Shown: in pieces, positions 6,803 through 14,764 of the stretch
Layout of the letters: every line of letters begins with the position of its first letter
How positions within the stretch are numbered: the stretch's first letter is position 1
Assembly: GCF_001423615.1 (NCBI RefSeq)
Contig: NZ_LMOU01000001.1
Coordinates: forward strand, 304,332 to 368,331
Origin: Microbacterium sp. Leaf159
GTDB lineage: Bacteria; Actinomycetota; Actinomycetes; Actinomycetales; Microbacteriaceae
DNA length: 64,000 bases
Reading direction: 5' to 3'
The notes under the pieces: model-generated
Told to the model about the DNA's origin: nothing
The model's database searches: none
The model's input: only the letters and a program-made list of their open reading frames with translations
Made by a program: the position numbers and the translations under genes

Positions 6803-8127
6803 CTGCCGCGACGAGGTCATGGCAGCGGGTCCTCGACGCCGCGAAGGCCGAACGCTCAGGCACGGTGAAGGCCGTGCGAGGGCTCGGCGTCGAGGTGCTC
6901 GGCATCGATGCCGCCGTCGGCGACCGCATCCGCATCGATGCGGCGCACGGCAGATCGGTCGATGCGGAGATCGTCGCCGTCGATGGAGCCTCCGCAAGAT
7001 GCATGCCGCTCGGCCGTCTCGACGGCATCACGGCCCGCGCCCGCGTGCGTCACGGGGGAGCGCCGCTGCAGGTGCCGACCGGACGGACTCTGCTCGGTCG
7101 TGTGCTGGACGGTCTCGGTCGCCCCATCGACGGCAAGGGGCCGCTCGAGCGGACCACGACGCTCGTGTCGCTCGACCACGACGCTCCGAGCATCATGGAT
7201 CGTCAGCGCATCGACAGCCAGCTCGGCCTGGGCGTGCGGGTGCTCGACACCATGACGCCGGTGGGCACCGGACAGCGTCTCGGCCTCTTCGCCGGCTCCG
7301 GGGTGGGAAAGTCGTCGCTCATGTCGATGATCGCCCGCGGCTCGACCGCAGACGTCAACGTCATCGCTCTCGTCGGCGAGCGCGGGCGCGAGGTGCGGGA
7401 GTTCCTCGAAGACGATCTGGGACCTGAAGGTCTTGCCCGCTCGGTCTTGGTGGTCGCGACGTCTGACCAGCCGGCCATGGCGCGACTGCGGTCCGCGTTC
7501 GTCGCGACGCGTATCGCCGAGGCGTTCCGAGACGACGGCCTCGACGTCGTGCTCATGATGGATTCGCTGACCCGCGTCGCGATGGCGCAGCGCGAGATCG
7601 GCCTGAGCGCCGGCGAACCGCCTGCCACACGCGGCTACCCGCCATCGACGTTCTCGGTTCTCGCCCGCCTGCTGGAGCGCGCCGGAACAGGGCAGGTCGG
7701 ATCGATCACGGGTCTCTACACGGTGCTCGTCGACGGCGACGACCACAACGAACCGATCGCGGATGCCGCGAGGGGAATCCTCGACGGACACGTCGTGCTC
7801 GACCGAGCGCTGGCCATCCGCGGACACTTCCCGGCCGTCGACGTGCTCGGCTCGGTATCGCGTGTGGTGTCGAAGATCACCACCGCCGAGCAGAGACAGA
7901 ACGCCGTGACCCTGCGGAGCGTGCTGGCCGCTCGTCGCAGCGCGAACGACCTGATCGACATCGGCGCCTATCGGCCGGGGGCGAATCCGCTGGTGGATGC
8001 CGCACTCACGCATGAAGCCGCCATCTCGCGTTTCCTCATGCAGCGGATGGACGATCTCACGGCATCCGACGACTCTTGGCGGCAGCTCGCCGCCCTCACC
8101 ACCGATTTCGGAGGACTCACCCCATGA
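6799..8127 (+). CDS. fliI: Flagellum-specific export ATPase FliI
   Basis: FliI is the F1-like hexameric ATPase of the flagellar type III secretion system. The product is 442 residues. The Walker A motif (FAGSGVGKSS) lies at about residues 164-174, Walker B (VLMMDSLTR) at about 250, and the characteristic GEPPATRGYPPSTF loop at about 272-285. The GTG start overlaps the fliH stop by four bases and the stop overlaps fliJ, giving the standard fliH-fliI-fliJ soluble export module. Confidence 0.97.
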   Translation: MTAATRSWQRVLDAAKAERSGTVKAVRGLGVEVLGIDAAVGDRIRIDAAHGRSVDAEIVAVDGASARCMPLGRLDGITARARVRHGGAPLQVPTGRTLLGRVLDGLGRPIDGKGPLERTTTLVSLDHDAPSIMDRQRIDSQLGLGVRVLDTMTPVGTGQRLGLFAGSGVGKSSLMSMIARGSTADVNVIALVGERGREVREFLEDDLGPEGLARSVLVVATSDQPAMARLRSAFVATRIAEAFRDDGLDVVLMMDSLTRVAMAQREIGLSAGEPPATRGYPPSTFSVLARLLERAGTGQVGSITGLYTVLVDGDDHNEPIADAARGILDGHVVLDRALAIRGHFPAVDVLGSVSRVVSKITTAEQRQNAVTLRSVLAARRSANDLIDIGAYRPGANPLVDAALTHEAAISRFLMQRMDDLTASDDSWRQLAALTTDFGGLTP

Positions 8128-8549
8128 CCTTCCCCCTGGCCGGTCTTCTCCGGGTGCGAGGCGCCCAGGAGCGTGTCGCCGCCGAGCGGCTCTCCCGCGC
8201 GAGCGCCGAGCGTGCGCATGCCGAAGCCGCCGAGCAGAGCGCGATCTCGAGCCTCGCCGACATCAGCGCGCAGATCGACGACCCCCGCGCGCTGATGGCC
8301 ATGGCGGCTGCCCGGTCCGCGGGTCGCAGCACTCTCAGCGACCTGCAGGCACTCGTCGACATGCGGCGAGGCGCCGAGTCGGAGGCGAAGTCCGCCCATG
8401 TCGATGCCCGCCGCGAGCTCAAGGGTCTCGAGCGCCTCGAGAGCACTCACCGGGTCGAATCCGCCAAGGCGGAGCTCGCCGCGGAGCAGACGGCTCTCGA
8501 CGAGATCGCCGTGGTGCGCACCTCACGCCGAGAGGGGAGCGCCGCATGA
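8124..8549 (+). CDS. fliJ: Flagellar export chaperone FliJ
   Basis: FliJ is the coiled-coil stalk of the FliI ATPase ring. The product is 141 residues, nearly all charged heptad-like helix, beginning FPLAGLLRVRGAQERVAAERL, which matches the LxxLLxLR-type FliJ start. Similarity in this family is low, so position between fliI and fliK adds weight. The ATG overlaps the fliI stop, and the stop overlaps the next small gene. Confidence 0.86.
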   Translation: MTFPLAGLLRVRGAQERVAAERLSRASAERAHAEAAEQSAISSLADISAQIDDPRALMAMAAARSAGRSTLSDLQALVDMRRGAESEAKSAHVDARRELKGLERLESTHRVESAKAELAAEQTALDEIAVVRTSRREGSAA

Positions 8550-8899
8550 GCGGCCTCGCGTCCGTGATCGCGCGCGTCGACGCGATCGAGAGCCAGATCG
8601 TCTCACTCGATCCGGCGGCTCGGGCAGCGGCTGCGACAGCGACCGAGTCGACCGCTGAGGCGGGCGCGACGAGTGCGGCCAGCGCGGCGACGTTCTCGGG
8701 CGTGCTCGAGGCGGCGAAGGCGGCCGCCTCCACCGAGACGACGACCCTCACGTCAGCGGCGGGTGCGGCGACGGATGCCACGTCGAGCGCGAACAACGCC
8801 GAGCTCGTCTCGGCTCTGCAGACGCTGTTCTCGGCGAACACATCGGGCTCGGCAGGATCTGCTGCGTCGATGCAGAAGCTCATCGAGATGCTCGGATGA
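8546..8899 (+). CDS. Small Ala/Ser/Thr-rich flagellar-operon protein, possible remnant of a wall hydrolase
   Basis: This is a 117-residue protein between fliJ and fliK, overlapping both by four bases. It starts SVIARVDAIESQIVSL, a short helix, and continues as a low-complexity Ala/Ser/Thr stretch ending in a small Leu-rich segment. From memory, actinobacterial flagellar loci often have a wall hydrolase here (NlpC/P60 or lytic transglycosylase) with a very similar VxARIxxIxSQLxxL start and Ala/Thr linker. No Cys-His-His or SLT catalytic motif is visible in this product, so it may be the hydrolase N-terminus without its enzyme domain. The hydrolase link is inference. Confidence 0.7.
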   Translation: MSGLASVIARVDAIESQIVSLDPAARAAAATATESTAEAGATSAASAATFSGVLEAAKAAASTETTTLTSAAGAATDATSSANNAELVSALQTLFSANTSGSAGSAASMQKLIEMLG

Positions 8900-10227
8900 C
8901 CGCGGTGAGCCTGTTCGCGGTCTCGCTCGCCACCCCGACCGACGGTGAGGGCGCTGGGCGCGCGGCCGGCGACTCGGGATCACGGTTCGGAGACGCGCTG
9001 ACCGCCGCGGGCCAGATGCTCGTCGGTGCTGACGGCGAGTCCGCGATGTCTCCCGGTACGGAGGGGGAGAGCGACGCGGTTGCCGGTGACGGACGGCCGG
9101 GCGCCTCATCCGACACCTCGCTCGAGGGGGATGCCGCCTCCACCGCCCTGCTCGAGCTCGCGGCCCCGCTGCGTCCCGTCGCACCGGACGCACAGGCGGT
9201 GGTGGACTCGGATGAGCACGAGGGCGGCTCCGAGCAGTCGCTGCTCGCAGCGGTCGCAGGCGTCGAGACGTCTACGGAACCGGCGCCGGCGCCGTCGGTC
9301 GTCGAGGTGCAGCTGGAGGGCGAGCCCGTGCCGGCGAACGCGGGCGCGACACCACCCGTAGCCGCAGCCGCAGCCGCAGCCGCCCCAGCCGCCGGAGCCG
9401 CAGCCGCACCGGTCGACGGTGGGGCCGGCGACGCAGCATCCTCTGCTCCGGCACTCGCATCCTCCACGTCAGCGCCCGACGCACCCGGGGCGCAGCCCTC
9501 GCCCGGAGTGCAGTCCCCGGGCGCATCCGCGGGACGGACTGCTCCGGCTCCCACTCCTGACCTCGCGGTGGCGTCGTCCGGGTTCACCGGAGCCGGGAAT
9601 GCGTCAGGGGCGAACGCGCCGTTGAGCGAGACATCCGCGCGGATGGATTCCGGTGAACGTGCACCGTCGAGCCAGCCCGCTCCGAGCATCGCACCCCTCG
9701 CTCCACCCCAGACCTCCGTGACGGCTGCGACCCCCGTGTCGACCCCGGAGACCGCGTCCGCGAACCGCGCCGTCGCCGCCCAGGTGTCGCCGGTGGTCGT
9801 GAGCGTCGCCCAGCGACCGATGGGAACCCACCACCTCACCATGACGGTGAACCCCGACAGCCTCGGACCGGTCACCGTGCGTGCGCACATCAGCGCGAGC
9901 GGTGAGGTGCAGGTCGAGCTCAGCGGTGCCACGGATGCGGGGCGCGATGCCCTGCGCGGCATCCTCGTCGATCTGCGCCGGGACCTGGCCGCAGCGATGC
10001 CGCACGCCACGCTGAGCCTCACCCAGACCTCCGCAGCGGACGCGAACGGCGACCGCAGCGGCCAGGGCGCGGGCGACACCGCCGGAGACCGGGGCAGCGC
10101 CGACCGCGACGCGAGTCGCGGACGTTCGGAACAGCGCCCCGGTGCCGAGCGAGCGCCTGACCTTCCCCGCATCATCCAGACCACACCCCACGCCGGCGTC
10201 GGCGCGGGTCTCGACATCTTCGCCTGA
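8896..10227 (+). CDS. fliK: Flagellar hook-length control protein FliK
   Basis: FliK is the secreted ruler that sets hook length and switches export specificity through FlhB. The 443-residue product has a long Ala/Pro/Gly/Ser-rich disordered region (about residues 1-295). It is followed by a compact Flg_hook domain (about 300-375) with the motif LTMTVNPDSLGPVTVRAHIS, close to the family's LxPxxLGxVxV core, and a charged tail. A run of GCAGCC hexamers near 9360-9400 encodes poly-Ala. It overlaps the upstream gene by four bases and flgD follows 12 bases later. Confidence 0.93.
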   Translation: MTAVSLFAVSLATPTDGEGAGRAAGDSGSRFGDALTAAGQMLVGADGESAMSPGTEGESDAVAGDGRPGASSDTSLEGDAASTALLELAAPLRPVAPDAQAVVDSDEHEGGSEQSLLAAVAGVETSTEPAPAPSVVEVQLEGEPVPANAGATPPVAAAAAAAAPAAGAAAAPVDGGAGDAASSAPALASSTSAPDAPGAQPSPGVQSPGASAGRTAPAPTPDLAVASSGFTGAGNASGANAPLSETSARMDSGERAPSSQPAPSIAPLAPPQTSVTAATPVSTPETASANRAVAAQVSPVVVSVAQRPMGTHHLTMTVNPDSLGPVTVRAHISASGEVQVELSGATDAGRDALRGILVDLRRDLAAAMPHATLSLTQTSAADANGDRSGQGAGDTAGDRGSADRDASRGRSEQRPGAERAPDLPRIIQTTPHAGVGAGLDIFA

Positions 10228-10239
10228 GAGGACGACCGC

Positions 10240-10689
10240 ATGACCGTCGACGCAGTGAGCGCTCCGAGCTCGATCTACACAGGAGGCACGACCGACCCCG
10301 CCGCGCGCAAGCAGGTGCTGGACGGCGAGGTGTTCCTGAAGCTCCTGGTGACCCAGCTGACCCACCAGGATCCGTCGAGTCCGATGGACACCAACGAGAT
10401 GATCTCGCAGACGACCCAGCTCGCCATGATGGAGCAGCTCACCGCCCTCGCGGACAACGGCGCCGAGGCCTTCGCCCTGAACATGCGTCAGGCCGCGAGC
10501 GCGCTCATCGGCCAGGAGGCGAGCTACAAGGATGCCGACGGCAAGACGCTCTCGGGCGTCGTCACCAAGGTGTCGTTCGACGGGCCCATTCCGCAGGTGA
10601 CGATCGGCGACAAGACCGTCGCCCTCGATGCCATCACCGGCGTCACCTCCAAGACCACCCCTGCCGTGCCGAACCCGGCCGCAGCCTGA
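10240..10689 (+). CDS. flgD: Hook-assembly scaffolding protein FlgD
   Basis: FlgD is the temporary hook cap that directs FlgE polymerisation. The 149-residue product carries the family signature FLKLLVTQLTHQDPSSPMD at about residues 30-48, with a following Gln/Thr/Met-rich helix. It is short: there is room for the N-terminal FlgD domain and a small all-beta C-terminal piece but not for the full tudor/FnIII pair of proteobacterial FlgD. It starts 12 bases after fliK, with GAGAGGACGACC just before the ATG. Confidence 0.94.
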   Translation: MTVDAVSAPSSIYTGGTTDPAARKQVLDGEVFLKLLVTQLTHQDPSSPMDTNEMISQTTQLAMMEQLTALADNGAEAFALNMRQAASALIGQEASYKDADGKTLSGVVTKVSFDGPIPQVTIGDKTVALDAITGVTSKTTPAVPNPAAA

Positions 10690-10719
10690 CCTCCGTCTCA
10701 CACAGGAAGAGAGAATCAC

Positions 10720-11886
10720 ATGCTTCGCTCGCTCTACTCCGGCATCTCCGGACTCCGCTCGCACCAGACCATGCTCGACGTGACCGGCAACAACATCGCC
10801 AACGTCAACACGGCGGGCTTCAAGGGCTCGTCCGTGCTGTTCCAGGACTCGCTGTCTCAGCTCATCGGCAACCCGGGCATCCCCGACGACGAGGTCGGCG
10901 GCCGCAACCCCGCGCAGGTCGGCCTCGGTGTGCAGGTCGCCGGAGTGCGCACGAACTTCGCGCAGGGTTCGGCCCAGGCCACAGGGCGCGGGGGAGACCT
11001 GATGATCTCGGGCGACGGGTTCTTCGCCGTCCGCTCGGGCGGAGAGACGCTGTACACCCGTGCGGGCGGCTTCTCGTTCGACCCGACGGGCAAGATGGTC
11101 ACCGCCGACGGCGCCGTCGTCCAGGGGTGGTCGGCGCAGAACGGCGTCGTCAACACCGGTCAGGCGACGGGGAACATCGTGCTTCCGCTCGACGCGGTCT
11201 CACCGGCGAAGGCGACGACCGGCGCCACCGTGACCGGCAACGTCCCCTCGACCGCGGCAGACGGTGACGAGCTCGTCCGCGACGTGACCGTCTATGACGC
11301 GCAGGGCACTCCGTCGACGCTGAGCCTGACGTTCACGAAGACCGCGACCGGTTGGGATGTCACGGAGCCCGTCAGCGGAGCGACCGGCTCGCTGACGTTC
11401 ACCGACGGCAAGCAGGCGGGAGCCGGTCTCACGTTGACGGCGGGCACCGTGAGCGTCGACCTCGGCGCGGTCACCGGCTACGCGAACATGTCGACCGTCG
11501 CCGTCTCGGAGCAGAACGGCTCGGCGGCCGGTTCGCTGAAGTCGTACAGCATCACAGGTGACGGATCGATCGTCGGCACGTTCAGCAACGGCGCCACCCA
11601 GACGCTCGGAAAGATCGCGATGGCGACCTTCGCGAACCCCGAGGGGCTCGAGAAGGCCGGAGGCACGGCATACCGGGTCTCGGTGAACTCGGGAGCCGCG
11701 CGCATGGGGGAGCCGGGGCAGGCGGGCTTCGGCAACCTGGTATCCGGCGCGCTGGAGATGAGCAACGTCGATCTCTCGCAGGAGTTCACCAACCTCATCG
11801 TCGCGCAGCGCGGGTTCCAGGCCAACGCGCGCATCATCACCACGAGCGATGAGGTCCTGCAGGAGCTCACCCAGCTGAAGCGCTGA
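10720..11886 (+). CDS. flgE: Flagellar hook protein FlgE
   Basis: FlgE builds the hook. The 388-residue product begins MLRSLYSGISGLRSHQTMLD with the GNNIANVNTAGFKGS signature at about residues 24-38. It has a Thr/Ala/Gly-rich D1-D2 middle and ends with the family C-terminus LIVAQRGFQANARIITTSDEVLQEL. The ATG has CAGGAAGAG upstream. It is the last gene of the fliH operon, followed by a GC-rich inverted repeat that overlaps the flbD promoter. FlgE is the only hook-class protein in the window. Confidence 0.97.
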   Translation: MLRSLYSGISGLRSHQTMLDVTGNNIANVNTAGFKGSSVLFQDSLSQLIGNPGIPDDEVGGRNPAQVGLGVQVAGVRTNFAQGSAQATGRGGDLMISGDGFFAVRSGGETLYTRAGGFSFDPTGKMVTADGAVVQGWSAQNGVVNTGQATGNIVLPLDAVSPAKATTGATVTGNVPSTAADGDELVRDVTVYDAQGTPSTLSLTFTKTATGWDVTEPVSGATGSLTFTDGKQAGAGLTLTAGTVSVDLGAVTGYANMSTVAVSEQNGSAAGSLKSYSITGDGSIVGTFSNGATQTLGKIAMATFANPEGLEKAGGTAYRVSVNSGAARMGEPGQAGFGNLVSGALEMSNVDLSQEFTNLIVAQRGFQANARIITTSDEVLQELTQLKR

Positions 11887-11920
11887 TCAGACGCTCGAGT
11901 TCGAGCGCCTCCGCCCGTCG

Positions 11921-11958
11921 GACGCGGCCCGCCCTGGTTACCGGGGGCGGGCCGCGTC
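11921..11958 (+). terminator. Inverted repeat after flgE (13-bp arms) that encloses a promoter -35
   Basis: Perfect 13-base arms (11921-11933 and 11946-11958) flank a 12-base loop. The stem is strong and GC-rich, but no T-run follows; the TCGCGATAGTC promoter core begins in the last bases of the right arm. It may limit read-through from flgE into flbD. The loop contains GGTTAC, the -35-like element of the flbD promoter. Confidence 0.5.
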
Positions 11959-11965
11959 GCGATAG
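11936..11965 (+). promoter_or_regulatory. Flagellar sigma-type promoter upstream of flbD
   Basis: GGTTAC (11936-11941), 18-base spacer, CGATAG (11960-11965) in TCGCGATAGTC. Here the -35 lies in the loop of the flgE inverted repeat and the spacer is its right arm. The leader to flbD lacks the twin GGA hairpins; its only GGA is in the Shine-Dalgarno (11998-12000). Confidence 0.72.
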
Positions 11966-12009
11966 TCGGGGCAGACTTCCCCTCTCGTCCGAAGCCCGGA
12001 GACCCCGCG

Positions 12010-12225
12010 ATGATCATCGTCACCCGCCTCGACCGCACCCGGTTCGCGGTGAACCCCGACCTGATCGAGCGCATCCACTCGTCGCCGGACACGACTCTGC
12101 ACATGGTCGACGGCAAGGTCTACGTCATCGAGGAGACGCTCGACGCCGTGATCGACCTGATCGTCGCCTACCGGGCACGCGTCCTCGGTGCGGCCCACGC
12201 GCTGACCCCGCAGACGGGGGCGTGA
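12010..12225 (+). CDS. flbD: Flagellar protein FlbD (SwrD-like)
   Basis: This is a 71-residue member of the FlbD/SwrD family, encoded beside motA in Gram-positive flagellar operons; in Bacillus SwrD raises motor power. The start MIIVTRLDRTRFAVNPDLIERIHSSPDTTLHMVDGKVYVIEE follows the family pattern (I.LTRLNG..F.LN.dLIE.IE..PDT.I.L..GkkyvV.E). The ATG has CGGAG 8 bases upstream. It is first in flbD-motA-motB-fliM-fliN-fliO, and its stop overlaps motA. Confidence 0.92.
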   Translation: MIIVTRLDRTRFAVNPDLIERIHSSPDTTLHMVDGKVYVIEETLDAVIDLIVAYRARVLGAAHALTPQTGA

Positions 12226-13028
12226 CGGTGGATCCCGCGTTCATCATCGGCGTCATCCTGGCGTTCGGCGCTCTCGTCGCGATGATCACGATGGAGGGCG
12301 CGAGCTTCGAGGCGCTGCTCATCCCCGCCCCGATGATCCTGGTGCTCGGTTCGACCATCGGCGTGGGTATCGCGAGCCACACGCTGCGCGACACCATCCT
12401 CGCGGTGCAGAGCCTCGGGCGCATGGTGCGCGGGCCGAAGATGACTCCGGAGGCGGTGATCCCGTTCCTGGTCGGCTACGCCGAGAAGGCGCGTGGCGAG
12501 GGCCTTCTCGCGCTCGAGCAGGAGCTCGACGGCGCACCGGACGCGTTCACCCGGCAGGCGCTTCAGGCGCTCGCAGACGGCACGGACGCCGAGGACCTGC
12601 AGATGGTGATGGACGACGAGATCGCGGCCACCTCGTCTCGCAACCGCGTCGCCTCGAAGTTCTTCGGCTCTCTGGGCGGCTACGCGCCGACGATCGGCAT
12701 CGTCGGCACGGTCGTCTCCCTCACCCACGTGCTCGAGAAGCTCGACGAGCCCGACCACCTCGGCCCCATGATCGCCGCCGCGTTCGTGGCCACGCTGTGG
12801 GGTCTGCTGTCGGCCAACTTCATCTGGAACCCGATCGCCGGTCGACTCAATCGCATCGGTGCGGTCGAGCTCGAGCGGATGACACTGGTGTCCGAGGGCA
12901 TGCTCGCGATCCAGGCGGGGAGCGCACCGCACCTGCTGCAGGAGCGTCTCGAGGCGCTGTCGAGCGTCAAGCCGAAGGCCAAGAAGCAGAAGCGGGAGCA
13001 GGAGTCTTCCGTGGAGGACATCCTGTGA
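12222..13028 (+). CDS. motA: Flagellar motor stator protein MotA
   Basis: MotA, with MotB, forms the proton channel that drives rotation. The 268-residue product has four membrane segments: two near the N-terminus (within about residues 2-60) and two near about 150-205, the latter in GGYAPTIGIVGTVVSL and IAAAFVATLWGLLSANFIWNPI. Between them is a charged cytoplasmic loop for FliG contact. The C-terminus is basic. The GTG at 12222 overlaps the flbD stop; a second GTG at 12228 is also possible. It overlaps motB by four bases. Confidence 0.95.
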   Translation: MTVDPAFIIGVILAFGALVAMITMEGASFEALLIPAPMILVLGSTIGVGIASHTLRDTILAVQSLGRMVRGPKMTPEAVIPFLVGYAEKARGEGLLALEQELDGAPDAFTRQALQALADGTDAEDLQMVMDDEIAATSSRNRVASKFFGSLGGYAPTIGIVGTVVSLTHVLEKLDEPDHLGPMIAAAFVATLWGLLSANFIWNPIAGRLNRIGAVELERMTLVSEGMLAIQAGSAPHLLQERLEALSSVKPKAKKQKREQESSVEDIL

Positions 13029-13837
13029 GCCCGGCCCGCCGCGCGCGCGGCCGCGGGCATGAGGACGACTCGCACGACGAGCCGGACGAGCGCTGGGCCG
13101 TGTCGTACGCCGACATGGTGACGGTCCTGATGTGCCTGTTCATCGTGCTGTTCGCCGTGTCGAACGTCGACAAGACGAAGTTCGAGCTGCTCGCCAACAG
13201 TCTCGCGACGGGATTCGGCCAGGAGAGCACCGAGGGCGGGGCCGACAGTGCTGAGGGACTGATCGTCCCGCCCGAGCTGCAGGATGATGACGGAGTGGTC
13301 GATCTCGCCGCCCGCGCAGCGGCCGAGTACGAGTCGCTGGAGGAGCTGCGTGATCGCATGAGCGCGGCCCTGGCCGCCCAGGGGCTCCAGGACACCGTCT
13401 CGTTCGTCATCGACGACCGCGGGCTGCAGGTCGGGCTTGTCGGCGCCGAGACGTTCTTCGCCGACAACAGCACCGAGCTCTCGGCGAAGGCGGATGCCGT
13501 GCTCAACGCGATCGGCGACGTGCTCGTCACTGTCGACAACCAGGTCAGCGTGGAAGGGCACGCCGACCACCGCGTGTCGGCCGCACCGTTCGCCACCAAC
13601 TGGGAGCTCTCCGGAGGGCGTGCCACACAGGTGGCGAGATTCCTCGTCGAGCACGAGGGCGTCGGCGGGCCGCGGGTGAAGGCGACCGCGTTCTCGGACA
13701 CACGACCGATCGTGCAGGGAGACAGCCCGCAGGCCCTGGCCAGCAACAGACGCGTCGACATCGTCGTCGAGTCCACAGAAGAAGAGCAGGTGCGAGCGCT
13801 GATCCCGGCCCTCGCAGCCGCCGCAGCGGCGAGCTGA
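13025..13837 (+). CDS. motB: Flagellar motor stator protein MotB
   Basis: MotB anchors the stator to peptidoglycan. The 270-residue product has a basic N-terminus and one membrane helix (about 30-50) opened by WAVSYADMVTVLM, where the Asp is the conserved proton-binding residue. The C-terminal OmpA-like domain (about residues 150-260) has VEGHADHR and NWELSGGRATQVARFL. The GTG at 13025 overlaps motA. After motB there is no fliL gene; fliM follows directly. Confidence 0.95.
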   Translation: MSPARRARGRGHEDDSHDEPDERWAVSYADMVTVLMCLFIVLFAVSNVDKTKFELLANSLATGFGQESTEGGADSAEGLIVPPELQDDDGVVDLAARAAAEYESLEELRDRMSAALAAQGLQDTVSFVIDDRGLQVGLVGAETFFADNSTELSAKADAVLNAIGDVLVTVDNQVSVEGHADHRVSAAPFATNWELSGGRATQVARFLVEHEGVGGPRVKATAFSDTRPIVQGDSPQALASNRRVDIVVESTEEEQVRALIPALAAAAAAS

Positions 13838-13870
13838 GCACACGTGAACACCACCGTCGAGGAGACCCCC

Positions 13871-14764
13871 ATGACCGCAGCCGCCGTGCTCGAGGACCCG
13901 GCCGCGCGCTACCCCGCCTACGACTTCGGCCGCCCCGCCCAGCTCGGACGCGAGAGCACGCGGCATCTGGAGGCGGCATTCGAGTCGTTCGCGCGCCTGT
14001 GGTCGTCGCAGCTGACGGCGAAGATCCGCGTGCGCGCCCACCTGACGCTCGAGTCCGTCGATCTGGTGTCGTACGAGGAGTACGCCGACACTCTGCCCGG
14101 CACGACCGCCATGGTGGCGGGCGCCTTCGCGGATCGCGAAGAGCCCTGTGTGGTGCAGTTCGGTCTCGACAGTGCGCTCCTGTGGGTCGTGCAGATGATG
14201 GGTGGTCGCAGCACCTCGCTGCCCGAAGCACGGACGTTCACGCCGATCGAGCTCGCGCTCGTGCGCAACCTGATGGAAGGCACGTTCGAGCACCTCCACG
14301 CGAGCCTCGACGCGCTGCTCCCCGGGGCGCCGCGGTTCAGCGCCGTGCACTACAACCCGCAGTACATGCAGGTGATCGCAGCGACTGCGGCGGTCATCGT
14401 CGCGCGGTACACGATGCGGCTCGGAGACGCCGAGACGACGGCGACTGTCATGCTCCCGGCGTCCGCTGTCGTCGACAGGCTCGCCGCGACGGGCTCGGAT
14501 GCGGGGTCCGCACACACGGCAGAGCAGACGCTGGAGCAGCTGCGCAGCACGCCGATGGAGATCACACTGCGCCTGGCACCCATCACGATCGGCACGGGTG
14601 AGGTGCTCGACCTCGCCCCCGGCGATCTGCTGCGGCTGCCGCACCCCGAGACCAGACCGTACGAACTCGTGGCAGGGGATACACCCATCGCCCTCGCCAC
14701 CCCCGGGAGCAGAGGCTCGCGCCTCACCTGCAAGATCACGACCACCCCTGAGGAGACCCACTGA
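13871..14764 (+). CDS. fliM: Flagellar motor switch protein FliM
   Basis: FliM is the middle switch component of the C ring. The 297-residue product has the CheC-like middle domain (starting YDFGRPAQLGRESTRHLEAAFESFARLW) and a C-terminal SpoA-like segment (about 235-290). I prefer the ATG at 13871, with GAGGAG 6 bases upstream; a GTG at 13844 in the same frame would add nine residues. Either start leaves a short Ala/Pro-rich N-terminus without the EIDALL-type peptide that binds CheY-P in other bacteria. The stop overlaps fliN by one base. Confidence 0.93.
   Translation: MTAAAVLEDPAARYPAYDFGRPAQLGRESTRHLEAAFESFARLWSSQLTAKIRVRAHLTLESVDLVSYEEYADTLPGTTAMVAGAFADREEPCVVQFGLDSALLWVVQMMGGRSTSLPEARTFTPIELALVRNLMEGTFEHLHASLDALLPGAPRFSAVHYNPQYMQVIAATAAVIVARYTMRLGDAETTATVMLPASAVVDRLAATGSDAGSAHTAEQTLEQLRSTPMEITLRLAPITIGTGEVLDLAPGDLLRLPHPETRPYELVAGDTPIALATPGSRGSRLTCKITTTPEETH

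Noticed and set aside
9358..9413. GCAGCC hexamer array as a functional repeat
   Set aside because: It lies in the disordered Ala/Pro region of fliK and is explained by poly-Ala coding.
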